A DNA stretch of 64,000 bases, from contig NW_008710427.1 in assembly GCF_000327385.1 (NCBI RefSeq), positions 1,309,352 through 1,373,351 of the forward strand, given 5' to 3'. The notes beneath the pieces were generated by a model that saw nothing but the letters and a program-made list of their open reading frames with translations, had not been told where the DNA came from and did not search any database. Position 1 is the first letter of the stretch, and the number at the start of each line of letters is the position of its first letter. Of this stretch, positions 51,166-63,776 are shown piece after piece. Made by a program: the position numbers and the translations under genes. This DNA comes from Lottia gigantea. Taxonomy: Eukaryota > Mollusca > Gastropoda > Lottiidae.

Positions 51166-54100
51166 ACAGCTATATAGCGGCCTATCGTAAAAGTTATTGT
51201 CTACAACCAAATGCATATAGTAACATGATTTATCATTATTACTCAACATTACTATGACATAACATTTCAATTTGTTCTATTGCTGTTTTGATTATATTTA
51301 AGTAAAGAAATTGAAGTAAAATCAGTTTGCCTGTTAGTTGTACTTAATATTCAGAATTATAGAACAGTGATTATTACTTTAGCACATTGGTTACTTTATA
51401 CTTTAATTACTCAGATATACTTTAACACTTTCTACATGGTCTAGTTTCAATTGATGTCTATTTCTCTCTAGATTCTGTTAATATCATTGCCAGATATCTT
51501 TCATCTTGTAAACTTGTTAAAATAATTATCACACTAGCCTCTGTTATAACCTACATCATACTATCTGTTGGTCAAATCATCACCATCTCTAACTATGATA
51601 CAGTATTACTGGCATCAATCAAACAGAAACTGACTAGATCAGAACCTTTTTCACAATACTGATCATTATTAAAAACATCACAATTTATGAAGAATTATTT
51701 TTTGATTGTGCAGTACATGTACTTTGATGGTCAAGCGAAGTTTTGTCCAGACATAGCTAAATTGTGTAATATTTCCGAGCATGCGAATATTTATTAATGA
51801 TTCAAAAATCTCATGAAAGCAAAATTTAACATCAAATCAAAATTTTGTGCAGAAGATTTAAATTTGACAGATAACTGTTATAAATGGAGTTAAAATGAAT
51901 ATAGTGAGAGAGAGAATTTTGTAGTCAAGGTATAACAGTGAAGTAAGATGCTACATAATACTGCTTATTTTCTTGTCATGATGACCATGATGTAATCAAT
52001 ATCATGAATACTTGTCTTATTATCAATGGAGAATTGGAAAATGATGTTTTAACATGTATTATGCAAATCCCAAAAGCTTAATTCAAGTCTAAACCATAAA
52101 TCATCAATAATTTAAATATTTTCTTCCTAGAGTTGGCTATAAAAGTGAAATAATTCTTAGAAAATTGAAGATTTCATTGATACTTGAAGGATAAAATCAG
52201 TAAAAATATTTTTATGACAGATGAATTGAAAGTTGATATTTATATATAACACCATATCTCTTCTCTTGAGACCAATTTTCTCTTATTTTATTACAGACAA
52301 GAGCTGTTTTCTATGTCCAGTCTCTATGGAATAGTATTTCAAGATATTTTGGTTCTAGAAACTGGAAGAGTGTATTTGTCGCGTATCTTTAATAATTGGT
52401 AGTTGATATTTCAATTAAATTTTGTCAAATTAGTTCTTTTTTCTCTATTGACAATAGTATTTCAGTTAATTGATAATTCAATTTAAGAGGTGGTCCCAGG
52501 TGAAATGTAGCATGAATAGATATGATCAGTTAATTCATAATTTAATTATATATTTCTCAGTTTTTCTTTGGAAAAAAGATGAAGTGGATACTAACAAACA
52601 ACATGATGAATCTCTGAATTTTTAAGATTAAACAGACCGAATACAAGTATATTATATAAAATTTCTTTAAGTATTTGGCACAACACACAACCCAATTTTG
52701 ATCCAAAGTTTTTAATGCTAGGCTCCTTTAATTTTGTTAACAATAATATTGTTGCCAATTTGTATAGTATTTCTGAGTATTTTCCGTTCTACAATGTTTC
52801 CAGAAAGAATATAAAAAACATGTATACTGTCTTCAATCAATAATTGCTGATAGAATTAGCTTGGAATACAAATTACTTCAAAACTTTCTATAAATTGGAT
52901 CATTAACCTCAAAGAGCTAGAAAAATTAGCCTCAAAATATTCACTCAATATTTTTCTTTTACTACTATTAATACATTTTCATTCACAAAGTCTGGAATGG
53001 TGTTTTTTCTTCTTTAAGATTTTATTTTCAAGCAAATCACGTAGACACTCATTGTTCTTACTGTTTAAAGATTTATTAAAATCTCTCCAAGAATGTATGT
53101 GAATTGAAAGGATAAAGGAATAGTACGTGAGGTAATAAAACAGATTAGGTCAATATTGGTATTGACTTAACAGCTTAGTACATATAACATCTTACTTATA
53201 TTGCTCTACAATTAACATAACTAATTACAACTGAAAGGAGCATAATCTACAATCTATAGCACTGACCTTTCTGAAAACAGAAGGAAACAATTCATTCTGT
53301 CATATTTGATGTCTTACTAAATGAAAATCTACTTTAAGGTGCTAAAGGTAATACAGTGTTCCTGGTTTTAGACCAAACCTGAACTAGATGCTTTTACTTC
53401 AACAGCTGAATGTCAGTTGTTACTTGCTTGCTTAGGAGCAAGACTTAAGAAGATCAAAGCTTAAGCCAGAAATGAACAATCCTCATTTTCCTTCAGTAAT
53501 TCTAAGAATTTAGATTGCCACCATGTGATTTAAATCACCTCAACATCAAGTAGGCCAATTATTGACACTGTCTTGAACATTGACAACCTTCATTAACTAA
53601 ACTACTGTGTCCTTAAAATTGACTTTGATTCAGCCAACTGTAAAACTTTCACTCTTTTTTCATAGCTTTATTTGTACATTTGTCAAGAATACAAAACTCA
53701 AACATTTTTTCTTGTGTATATGATATGTATAAGACTATGATTTTGTCTTTACTTTACATTGGTGTTCTTCTGAACTGAATTTGCTCGTGTCATATATCAT
53801 ATTAAGACCTAGTTCAGTGCTTTATGAGACTTGGTTTCATCACCATCTAACACAAGAAAATAAATTGTATATATTATAGCAATTATGAAATTATAAATAT
53901 TTTATGCTAGAAGCAATGAACCTAATACAAGCAACCTGTGACCAATGAAATGATAATGAGAAAAGACCATATGGTCTAAAGGAAGTCCGTATTTATTGAA
54001 TTAATTGACTGTGTATATAAAGGTTTAATGTAGCTTGATTTATTATTATTCATAATTCCTATTGATTAAATGTGGTATTTAAACCTTAAATCATTTTCTC

Positions 54101-54472
54101 TACATGCTTGTGTAGGGCATGTACTATTTTTTTTCAATTAATATTTGTTTTTGTAAGATTGTTCTGGTAAAAGCAATAATACATTAGAAATCGATTGCAC
54201 TCTAAACAATGAGGGTGAATTGCATATAAATTGTTTTGTACTATAAGAGTAACAGTGGCTACCAGTACATAATTCTTAAAATGTTGTTAGCATTGTATAC
54301 ATGCACTTCCTATATACTGTTTTTTTTTACTGTTTTTTTTTTATAGTATCATCTAGAAAGACATCTGTAAATGTTGGGATACATTGACATTGATGCTTGG
54401 TTATGGCCTTGATAATTTCTTAAGCCATAAATTGATATGAATGTATGCCAGTTTACAACATAGAATAGTATT
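51166..54472. other. AT-rich non-coding stretch
   Basis: No supported gene. A splice-acceptor-like CTTATTTTATTACAG near 52283-52297 is followed by about 30 open codons that I cannot tie to any protein. Confidence 0.5.
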
Positions 54473-54606
54473 GAATTGAATTGAATGGAGTTTTACATCC
54501 TATGCACGGTGAAATGAGGGAAATTTTGCCAGGACAGCGGCATTAGCCTAGACTTTTACAATTTCCAACTGTCAAAGGATCTTTAACGTGCACTGCCTGG
54601 CCCGGC
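54473..54606 (-). mobile_element. SINE fragment cut by a DNA-transposon relic
   Basis: GAATGGAGTTTTACATCCTA, GCCAGGACAG, 'ggcattagcct' and 'ggatctttaacgtgcactgcctg' align with 5705-5892. Homology stops where the GC-richer element begins, and the missing part is not found on its other side. Confidence 0.75.
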
Positions 54607-55325
54607 AAAAAATTGCGTAATGTAAACAGGTAAAGTGGGCTCGGTACCGTGCTAGTTTTAAGTGGGCCGAGACCCTTTACAAGAGGTGGGCTCAGCCCAG
54701 TTCAGTTGACTTGAATGTTCAGTGTAAATGGCCACTGAGTCTGACACGCTTTATAACGCTAACTGCGCATTTGTGTGTGTGTAGTTTTCGTCTTCCGACA
54801 ACAAAACATTTTTTCCCGCAATCTTATAATAATATAATATAATAACGCGGTACAACGTGGTCCAGAGAAGAAACCGAGGAGTTAATTGCTGTTTGGGGCG
54901 AGGAGTCTGTGCAAGCTCAATTAGAAGGTGCAAGGCACAATCACAAAATCTTTGAACAGATAATTTCTACTTTGCAGGAAAAGGGAAGTGAAGCAATGTA
55001 GGCCATCATAAAAACTTTCCTTCGAACAAGATACTGCCGTAAACAGACTCTCCGATGTTGACTCTGGTAATCTAAATAACACATCATCATCTCGTTGGTG
55101 TTGTAACTGATGGGACTTTTTTTCCCCCAAAATAACAAAAAGAAAAGCATTTGGACTATGGGTGGCGCCATTTTGTTACAGTGAATGTACCTCCAGTAAC
55201 TGGATGTGGCTCGGCCCACATCGACGCCTCAAGTGTAAACGGCATTTATCAAGTGGGCTCAACCCAGGGCGAGTCCGTCTCATGCGAAAGGAGTCCGCCC
55301 CGGTAGTAATGTAAACGGGGCTTTG
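54600..55325. mobile_element. Non-autonomous DNA-transposon relic with a Myb/SANT-like fragment
   Basis: A GC-richer block of about 725 bp. TAATGTAAAC occurs near both ends (54618-54627 and 55307-55316). GTGGGCTCAGCCCA (54686-54699) resembles GTGGGCTCAACCCA (55253-55266). GTGGGCCGAG (54662-54671) is inverted at 55210-55219. TGTAAACGG-type motifs recur. Such repeated subterminal motifs are usual for transposase binding. It carries the coding fragment at 54858-54998. No DDE transposase is present. Harbinger-type is likely from the Myb-like fragment, but the termini do not settle the superfamily. Confidence 0.55.
54858..54998 (+). pseudogene. Myb/SANT-like DNA-binding domain fragment
   Basis: 47 codons begin WSREETEELIAVWGEE and continue with QLEGARHNHKIFEQIISTLQ. 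The preceding codons give RGTT. This is the pattern of the Myb/SANT-like domain (Myb_DNA-bind_4 type) found in Harbinger accessory proteins and related host proteins: a W at the start of helix 1, a second W about 12 residues on, then 'QLEG..RN..(I/V)F..I...L.EKG'. The frame stops after EKGSEAM, where the third helix with its 'R...QC..K(I/L)K.L' motif should follow, so the domain is incomplete. It lies in the middle of the surrounding repeat element. It is probably the captured 5' part of the transposon's own DNA-binding gene. Confidence 0.6.
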
Positions 55326-56609
55326 GACTAAAGTTTGAATAGAGCTAGCGGGTTTGATGAGCTCTGTTTCATTTCATTTCCCAAGTTCACTGACAACTTT
55401 GATGTGAAATATATTCAGACATAAATCACTTAATTATCATTAAGTTATCTAGATCATTCTACACATGGATTAATGATTTTATTATTGTATGTTTATGTAT
55501 GGGACATGTGTAACTTTGTATTTAGCCAGATTTTCAATCTTTTGTTTTATCATGATTGATTCTGTCATTGACCATCTTGAATCAGTTAATGGATATTTTT
55601 TTGGGAAACAAGGGCCTACAGTGGTTTGATCATAATTCATATTGTATGACATTTTATTGCATCAGTGGTCCTATAAAAAGTAGAAGACAAAGATGTAAAA
55701 ACTCCCATTTCATTTCATTTAGTCATATGATGGAATTAATTTCTCGGCAAGGAATTGCAAGTTTTGTTTTCTCATCTTAGAGGTTAGAGGTACAGATTTT
55801 GAAAACATCATTATAATCAGATTTTCTCTTAGAAAAAATGAACATCCCTCATTTGTCAAAATTCTAATCCATTGCCAAATGTCAAACATTGATTTTCTAT
55901 TTTTCCTATAATAATTTAGAAAATAATTGAAACATATAACAGATAGAGAAAAACTACTATTATTTTTAATAGTATGAATAGTCTAGGTCTAATAGTAATG
56001 AATGACCAGTATAGTAGAAATACTACAAAACCACTACTGCTTAACCATACAATAGTGTTTATATCAATTTACTATTCCACTTACTCAGAAGCCTACAGCT
56101 CACAAACAATGAATGGCATTAAGTACTACAATAAAAGTCTGAAAGTGGCCAATATCTTTGATCAACTTTCAACAATGGTAGGACTGTATGTTACTAGTTA
56201 TTCCAATTAATGATTAAACTGGCACCATATGGATATTGGTTTAAATCACTTGTTTTTGTAGGAATATAGTCATATAAAAAGTAAGTGAATTTATACCAGA
56301 AATTACATGAAATACATGTACCAGTATCAGTATATCAATCACAGCTTGATGTTAATTGTTGAAGTTTAACCGATTTTTAATTATCACCTCCATTATAAAA
56401 GATACATTATAATATAGTTCGTATTATTGATAGTATAATAGTTCATGTTAATAGGAGTTGATTTTGTTTGGATAGATTAATTGTTGAAATCTTTCTGAAG
56501 GTAAGGAAATATGTTTTGGATAAAATACTTTAACTTTTATAATTCAAACTCCGGCCACTTTAGTTTATTTTCAAATATGACCAAACATAATAAAACTTTA
56601 AAGAAAAAG
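55326..56609. other. AT-rich non-coding stretch with a SINE-tail scrap
   Basis: AGATGTAAAAACTCCCATTT then CATTTCATTT at about 55690-55720 is a plus-orientation SINE tail. The rest holds nothing I recognise. The frames at 55556-55780 and 55974-56210 have no motif. Confidence 0.5.
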
Positions 56610-56750
56610 ATAGCTTGCCAGACAAGGTAACATACGCCTACTACCAACTGATAACAAAGTCTGTAGTTTCATCAAGATCAGATAAAAACTGTAGCCCTTA
56701 TCGTGCATTCAAAAACTTTCATTCCCATGTGGGTGTATATATATAAAAAA
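56610..56750 (+). mobile_element. Second repeat family, short internally deleted copy
   Basis: AGATAGCTTGCCAGACAAGG and ATACGCCTACT at the left, GTGGGTGTATATATATAAAA at the right, with under 100 bp between. Like the 10.9-kb copy it keeps both ends and has lost the internal units. Confidence 0.65.
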
Positions 56751-57394
56751 AGAAAACATCTTTGTTCAGTGAAAAAAAATTTTGAATATTTCGAGTGACT
56801 TTTTCAAGAAATAAGTAGCTTTAAAGAGAAAAATTGACGCCTTAAAATACAAATTGCATTGTTGATATAAACTAATCATAAACAATGACAGGTATCACTT
56901 TGGAATTCAGCCAGACTGCTGAAAACCTTAACCAGAAAACATTACAATAATTTCTCCTTTCATGACAGATGTCTTAAAAAGAATCCATTTGAATCAAACA
57001 TGCTTGAAGTGAAAGAAAATAATATTTCATCTTTGACAACTTCATCTACAATATATTTTGATTACCAATATCTCTCAAGTTCAAATCATATATGCAAAGC
57101 ATACAGGGAACATTTCAGTTCTTATGCTAATATAGTTTTAAACAAAGGAACACTATCAGTTATTATATATATATTTTAAAACAAAGGAGGACTATTAGTT
57201 CATATAATTATATAGTTTTATACAAGGAACACTATTTGTTACAATTATAAAGTTTAATTAAAAATTATCCCAAAAAATGATCTGTGCATCAATCTCAATT
57301 GTATTGGAACAGATTAAAATTGATTGTCTGTCCAGGATTAAAGTAAATTTGTATGTATATTGAAGCTGAAGGAAAAAAAACAAACTTCTTTTAA
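56751..57394. other. AT-rich stretch with a three-unit repeat
   Basis: About three units of AACAAAGGAACACTAT plus AT-rich filler (period about 50-55 bp) lie at 57135-57250. No gene. Confidence 0.55.
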
Positions 57395-59992
57395 ATCTAA
57401 TAGTCTTATCCATGATATCTGTTTACTTAGATATAAACCTTTAAATCTAATTTAATTAGATATAGACCTTGCCAATCTTGTCTAGTGATATTCGTTTACT
57501 TAGATATTAACCTTTAAATCTAATTCAATTAAATTTGCTCATCTTGTCTAGTGATATTCGTTTACTAATATTTAGACCTTGTTCGCCTTTTCTTAGATAT
57601 AGATCTTGGTAATCTTGTTTAGTGATATTAGTTTATTTAAAAATAGACCTTAGTAGTTTTGTCTTGTGTTATTAGTATACTTAGACATATACCTTGCTAA
57701 TCTTGTCTGGTGATATAAGTTTACTTTGATGTAGACCTTGCTAATATTGTCAAGTGATATTAGTTTACCTATATATAGACCTTGGTAGTCTTGTCTAGTC
57801 ATATTAGTTTACTTAGATATAGACCTTGCTAATCTTGTCTGGTGATATAAGTTTACTTAGATATAGATCTTGCTAATCTTGTAAAGTGGCATTAGTTTAC
57901 TTAGATAATAGACCATGCTAATCTTGTCTGGTGATATTAGTTTACTTAGACATATACCTTGCTAATCTTGTCTGGTGATATTAGTTTACTTAGATATAGA
58001 CCTTGCTAATCTTGTCAAGTGATATTAGTTTACTTAGATATAGACCTTGCTAATCTTGTCTGGTGATACTAGTTTACCTAGATAAAGATCTTGGTAATTT
58101 TGTCTAGTGATATTAGTTTACCTAGATAAAGACCTTGGTAATCTTGTCTAGTTATTAGTTTACTTAGGTATAGATCTTGGTAATCTTGTCTAGTGATATC
58201 AGTTTACTTACGTATAGACCTTTGTAGTGTTGGCCATGATATTAGTTTACTTGATATAGACCTTGGTAGCCATATCCATGATATTACTTTACTTAAACAT
58301 AGAACTTGGTAGTCTTGTCTAGAGATATTAGTTTACTTAGATATAGACCTTGGTAGTCTTGTCTGAGGGCATTAGTTAACCTAAATGTAGACCTTGGTAG
58401 TCTTGTGATATTAGATAACTTAGATATAGACCTTAGTAGTCTTGTACAGTAATTTTAGTTTACTTAGATATAGACCTTGGTAATCTTGTACAGTGATTTT
58501 AGTTTACTTAGATATAGACCTTGTCTGATAATATCTATTTGCCTAGATATAGACCTGGTAGTCTTGTGTAGTGATATTGGTTTACTTAGATATAGACCTT
58601 TGTAGTATTAGCCATGATATTAGTTTACTTGATATAGACCTTGGTAGTCATATACATGATACTAGTTTACTTAAACATAGAACTTGGTTGTCTTGTCTTG
58701 TGATATTAGTTTACTTAGATATAGACCTTGGTAGTCATGTCTAGTGATATTAGTTTACCTAAATATAGACCTTGGTAGTCTTGTCTGAGGACATTAGTTT
58801 ACCTAAATGTAGACCTTGGTAGTCTTGTGATATTAGATTACTTAGATATAGACCTTAGTAGTCTTGTCCCGTGATTTAAGTTTACTTAGATATAGACCTT
58901 GGTAATCGTGTCTGATGATATCTGTTTGCCTAGATATAGACCTGGTAGTCTTGTCTAGTGATATTGGTTTACTTAGATATAGACCTGGTAATCTTGTCTA
59001 AGTGATATTAGTTTACTTAGATATAGACCTTGGTAATCTTGTTTGATGATATTGGTTTATCTAGATCAAGAAATTGGTAATTCAGATACGGTATAGACCT
59101 TGAAAGTCTTGTCTGATGATACTAGTTTACTTAGACATAGAACTTGGTTGTCTTGTCCAGTGATATTAGTTTACTTAAATATAGACCTTGGTAGTCATGT
59201 CTAGTGATATTAGTTGACCTATATATAGACCTTGGTAGTCTTGTCTGAGGACATTAGTTTACCTAAATGTAGACCTTGGTAGTCTTGTGAGATTAGATTA
59301 CTTAGATATAGACCTTCATAGTCTTGTCTATTGATATTAGATTACTTAGATATAGACCTTGGTAATCTTGTCCAGTGATTTTAGTTTACTTAGATACAGA
59401 CCTTGGTAATCTTGTCTAGTGATTAGGGTGATTGAAGAGTAACAAGTTACAATATAAGGCACTGGCACGGGGTTGTTTACAATAATTGTGATGCTAATAT
59501 GCAATGAACTAAATCAAAGAAGATCATAACGATTATCCTATAAATCTTCTTGGACCTAATAAAGAAATTCATAATACTTTTAATCTACATTTACGGAAAT
59601 AACATTATTGAGACAATTGTCTGTGGAAAATACAGAATCATAAAAACTCTGACTGCTTCAAATTTTCTGGAATAATGAAGAAAAGCGATTAGTGGCTGCA
59701 GTGATATTAGTTTATTTGGATATAGACCTTGGTAATCTTGTCTAAGTGATATTAGTTTACTTAGATATAGACCTTAGTAATCTTGTTTGATGATATTGGT
59801 TTATCTAGATCAAGAAATTGGTAATTCAGATACAGTATAGACCTTGAAAGTCTTGTCTAGTGAGTTTACTTAAATGTAGACCTTGGTAGTTTTGTCTTGT
59901 GATATTAGTTTACTTAGATATAGACCTTGGTAGGCTTGTCTAGTGATCTAGTTTACCTATATGTAACCTTGGTAGTCAGGTCTTGTTATATT
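57395..59992 (+). repeat. 44-bp minisatellite, 2.6 kb, with higher-order blocks
   Basis: The unit AGTTTACTTAGATATAGACC-TTGGTAATCTTGTCTAGTGA-TATT repeats more than fifty times, with substitutions and small deletions. Larger blocks recur: the variant 'tttgtagt(g/a)tt(g/a)gccatgat' at 58221 and 58599 (378 bp apart), and 'gtttgatgatattggttta' at 59041 and 59785. The array is interrupted at 59424-59699 by the 276-bp dispersed repeat. Left-most units are most diverged. There is no long open frame. Confidence 0.93.
59424..59699 (-). mobile_element. Dispersed repeat, copy 2, inserted in the minisatellite
   Basis: It is the inverse of 35474-35762. AGTGAT on both sides (59418-59423 and 59700-59705) is a 6-bp target duplication of the array unit (CTAGTGATATTAG). 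The insertion is therefore a clean, fairly recent transposition. Confidence 0.88.
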
Positions 59993-62490
59993 ACTTTATA
60001 GACGAATCTTTTGCCGCCTTATTATGCTATTTCTCTAATAATGTGCAGCATATTCAAATTCAATTTATATAGAATTCAAATCAGTTGTCAGATGGTCAAT
60101 TTCCCTAGTTAAAAGTGAAAAATCAAAATCAGATGGTAATTATTGGTTTTTCCACCAATTTGTTAGTTTTGACTGTATAAGGAAAAACAAGTACTGTTAA
60201 TGACTTATTTATGAGGATTTGATAATACATGATAACAGTAGTTACTATCTTACCACATTCTCATCATTAACAAAAAGTCAATAATTCTCATTCTATCAAT
60301 TAATTTTTATCTCCTTCAATATAAAGGTCATCTTCTGGTCACTTCCTATTTCATCATTAAAATCAAGGATGATATAATAATACAACACAATCATCTCTCC
60401 CAGTATTTAGATACAAATGTCTTTGCTTTGAATTTTAATTTGTAACAAAAGCATTCACCTTCGATATAGATAGATAGGACTTGCTTTGACATCTCTGAGA
60501 TGAAGAGTCGAAGGATCTTAAGATTACTTTCAAAAGTTGCATGATTTGAATATCACCATTCTGGATGACAATTTTTTAGGCCTCAGTTCCAAAATCAATA
60601 AGACAAGGCCTGACATTGTCCTTAAGTTTGGTAAACAAAGTCATTGCAATACTTAAGATTTAGTATTTCTAGCATGGAACTTAAATTGATAAAAGGATGA
60701 TAGGGAGGAAAGTTTAATACATGAGAAATAATAAAGTTATAAAAGGCATCATAAATCTGGAGATATTATTCATAAAATCACAGAACTAAATAACTTAAGT
60801 AGTTTCTTCTTATTAATGAGAAATAAAAACCTCATTTACATGACTCAGATGGCTCACAATACAGTACAGATAGCAATATTACATTTTGACCTTTCTACCA
60901 TTACATCAAACACAATCTTCATCATCAATAGTTAACTCTTACATTAACCATTCTTGTCAATATTTCTTGTATTGGAAATATTCCAAATTAATTTGTTGAC
61001 ACTGTTCTTATGAAGTTAAGTTGGAAATTTCAAGCCTCTTATACTTTGAAATTTATTCTCGCAAGTCAATCTGAGAAGTTACAAAAGTTGATTTCAGGAT
61101 GACAGCATTTAAGAAAAGCTCTCGTTTTCTTAACGACAAATTCAAAGTTTTCACAGCAGCAAACAAAATCAACAACTGAGTTTATAAGCATGGAACTCTG
61201 TTTATGGAGTTTGTTCATTGAGGTCAGTAAGCCATGATGTCTGTTCTGTTATAATTCACTTTGTTTTACTGAATAAGGATTATTATTTTTGCTCTATCAA
61301 TTCCCTATTCTGGTAATGTTTCAACATATTCCTTGATCCATTAATTATAGTTATGTAAATAAACACAATAGATAAAAATGTAATTGGTAGCCACCCACCC
61401 ACCATTAAGGTAATACTACAGTATTTTCAAACTGGTGATTTTAATGTAGTAACACATCAAATCTAAATTAGAGATTGAGTAATATATTGAATCTGTGGAA
61501 TAAAGCAAGTTGATGTAACAGATTGTTTAACTTCCTGTTTAAACATATTGTAACACTTCAATATATCATGTGTAAAGCCATGTAGTTGAAGTTTTTTCCC
61601 TATTCAAATGCAACTTAGTGCCAAAGTAAAGCAAGTCAGTGGAAAAGACCAAAAATATGGACCTTCATGATACAAAATATATAACATGATCAGCTGTCAC
61701 AATAAATAATTAGAATACTATCTCCCACTCCAAAGTAAAAATGAACACCCCAACTTGTTTTTTTAAAATCTTTAAGAGCTTTGTCTTTGAAGTAAGTGTG
61801 TATGAACCCACACATCTGATCGTGGAAAATATATGCTTCTCATTCATGCAACTGTAAGATAAGAAATTTCAACATGTGCTGTAACCATTATTTCATAATA
61901 CAAGTTATTCCTGCATTCTAAAATTAAATCATTCATAAATTTATTAATATAAGATTATTATCTATATATTGTGTAACAATCAAAGTTTAAAATAACTATA
62001 TATTATTGTAGAAATGATATCATATAATCAGACACCTACTACTATACAAACCAATTATTATAGTCTTATTTTAGATACATAGAACAATCTGTTTTAACAC
62101 CAACATATCTTCTGAATTTCATTTCAAATCATGCACGCAATTTCTGTATAAATCAAGTTTTGTAAGAAGTCGATTTAATTAGCTGCTTGTACAGAATGAA
62201 TAAGGTGAATCACAAGTCAATTGACAGAGAAGAAAAAACTAACACTCATTGAATGCATTCTGAACAATATTCTGTAATTTCCACACAAGTTAACATAAGA
62301 AAATTAACAAGAAATCGTTAACTCAGAAGAGCTTATATCATATCAATAGACATTAAAATGTTCTTTTATAATCTTGTCAAATCAATTATGGTATGACAGA
62401 ATCTTGAAAGAGAAACAAGTTTGAAATAATAGAATTTTTAATTTTTCAAACTTAAAGATTTCAGACTTAAAAGTTTTAAAGCTATGAGTT
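59993..62490. other. AT-rich non-coding stretch
   Basis: No supported gene, RNA or repeat. Confidence 0.5.
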
Positions 62491-62945
62491 TTAATCTTAC
62501 TTAATTGCAATCTATGTTATGCTAACTAAATCTATTTCTTACTCCATTGCAATCTATGTTAGGCTTGCTGAACCTATATCTTACCCCAATGCAATCTTTG
62601 TTAGGCTTGCTGAACCAATATCTTACTCCATTGCAATCTATGTTAGGCTTGCTGAATCTATATCAGGCTTGCTGAACCTATATCAGGCTTGCTGAACCAA
62701 TATCTTACTCCATTGCAATATATGTTAGGTTTGCTGAACCTATATCCTCCTTTGCAATCCATCTATGTATGGTTTTCTTAACCTATATCCTACAATCTAT
62801 GTATGTCTTACCCAACTTATATCCTACCTACTTTTTTTGCTATCTATGTATGGCCAGCTTCCTGAACTTATATTCTACAATCTATGTCATGCTTGCTGAA
62901 CCTATATCATATCCCACTGCAATCAGTGTTTTGCTTGTTTGCCAA
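62491..62945 (+). repeat. 42-bp minisatellite, degenerate
   Basis: About ten units on the theme TTGCTGAACCTATATCTTAC, TCCATTGCAATCTATGTTAG, GC. Right-hand units are shortened and diverged. The plus-strand frame at 62769-62954 is an in-frame reading of this array (42 is a multiple of three). Confidence 0.88.
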
Positions 62946-63674
62946 GTAGAGTGAATTTATCTAGTTTGGACAGAGTGGTAAATACAACGAAATTAAACAG
63001 ACTTGATATCTGGCCAGTAAATCTGTCTCGAATAGTGAATAATCTATACTGAACACATTTTTCATTGTTAATCTATAAGATGTTAGCAACATAAATGAGT
63101 TTTAGATATGTACAATTTTTTAGTCCTAGAAATTTTAAAGTATAGATTTCCTATCTTGTCAAATGACTTATTACTTTTTGATCACTGCATTTTCTTTACT
63201 GGACATATGTAATATATAATGAAGTTTGATACCATTGGATTCTAATATATATATCTGAAGAAAAAAAAAACAGAATAATGAAAATGCTGCAATGGGACAT
63301 ACAAATTTGTCGCTTAAACAAAATCTTGGCCACATGATAAACACCCCTGTTAAATTTCCACGTCCTGATAAAATACCTATATTAGTAGGTTTTTAGCTTG
63401 TATTAGATTTCTATGTGCTTATGAACAACTCGTCAAATTTATGTATTTGTCTTGTGTTTGAACATGTTTCTTTTCCAAGTTTATATTTTCCCTAATGATT
63501 TGTGTGAACTGAAAGTAATTTCAGTCAAGCGATACCTCTAATAGTCATAATTGCCTTGGAACACTAAGTAAAACATAGAGAGAGCTAATGTTAGGTAACT
63601 ATAAAACCAGAAATAGAGGAATGATGGACCATATCTATATCGTATCTCAAATGTTAATGTCTTTTATATTACAG
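62946..63674. other. AT-rich stretch upstream of the terminal exon
   Basis: No repeat or gene. It may be the 3' part of an intron, or upstream flanking DNA, of the gene at 63777. Confidence 0.45.
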
Positions 63675-63776
63675 ATAATGGTTGCTGGATAATTGACATT
63701 ACTCCAACGACAACCAATAAAAATCATGGCTTAAGATATTTTGTTAGAGGGAGAAATGTGAAATAATGCAACAGCC
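63675..63776 (+). promoter_or_regulatory. Possible 5'UTR exon start (splice acceptor) and overlapping uORF
   Basis: GTCTTTTATATTACAG ends at 63674 and is a good acceptor. The 102 bases after it would be 5'UTR. ATGCAACAGCCATGA (63767-63781) is a four-codon upstream frame whose stop overlaps the main ATG by four bases (ATGA), a layout that can lower translation of the main frame. An in-frame TGA (63759-63761) precedes the main ATG. Confidence 0.4.

Noticed and set aside
52298-52391. About 30 open codons after a good splice acceptor
   Set aside because: No clear donor, no recognisable protein and no neighbouring exon.
54921-55219. Three minus-strand frames of 60-92 codons
   Set aside because: They are antisense to the Myb/SANT-like fragment and its element, and overlap each other.
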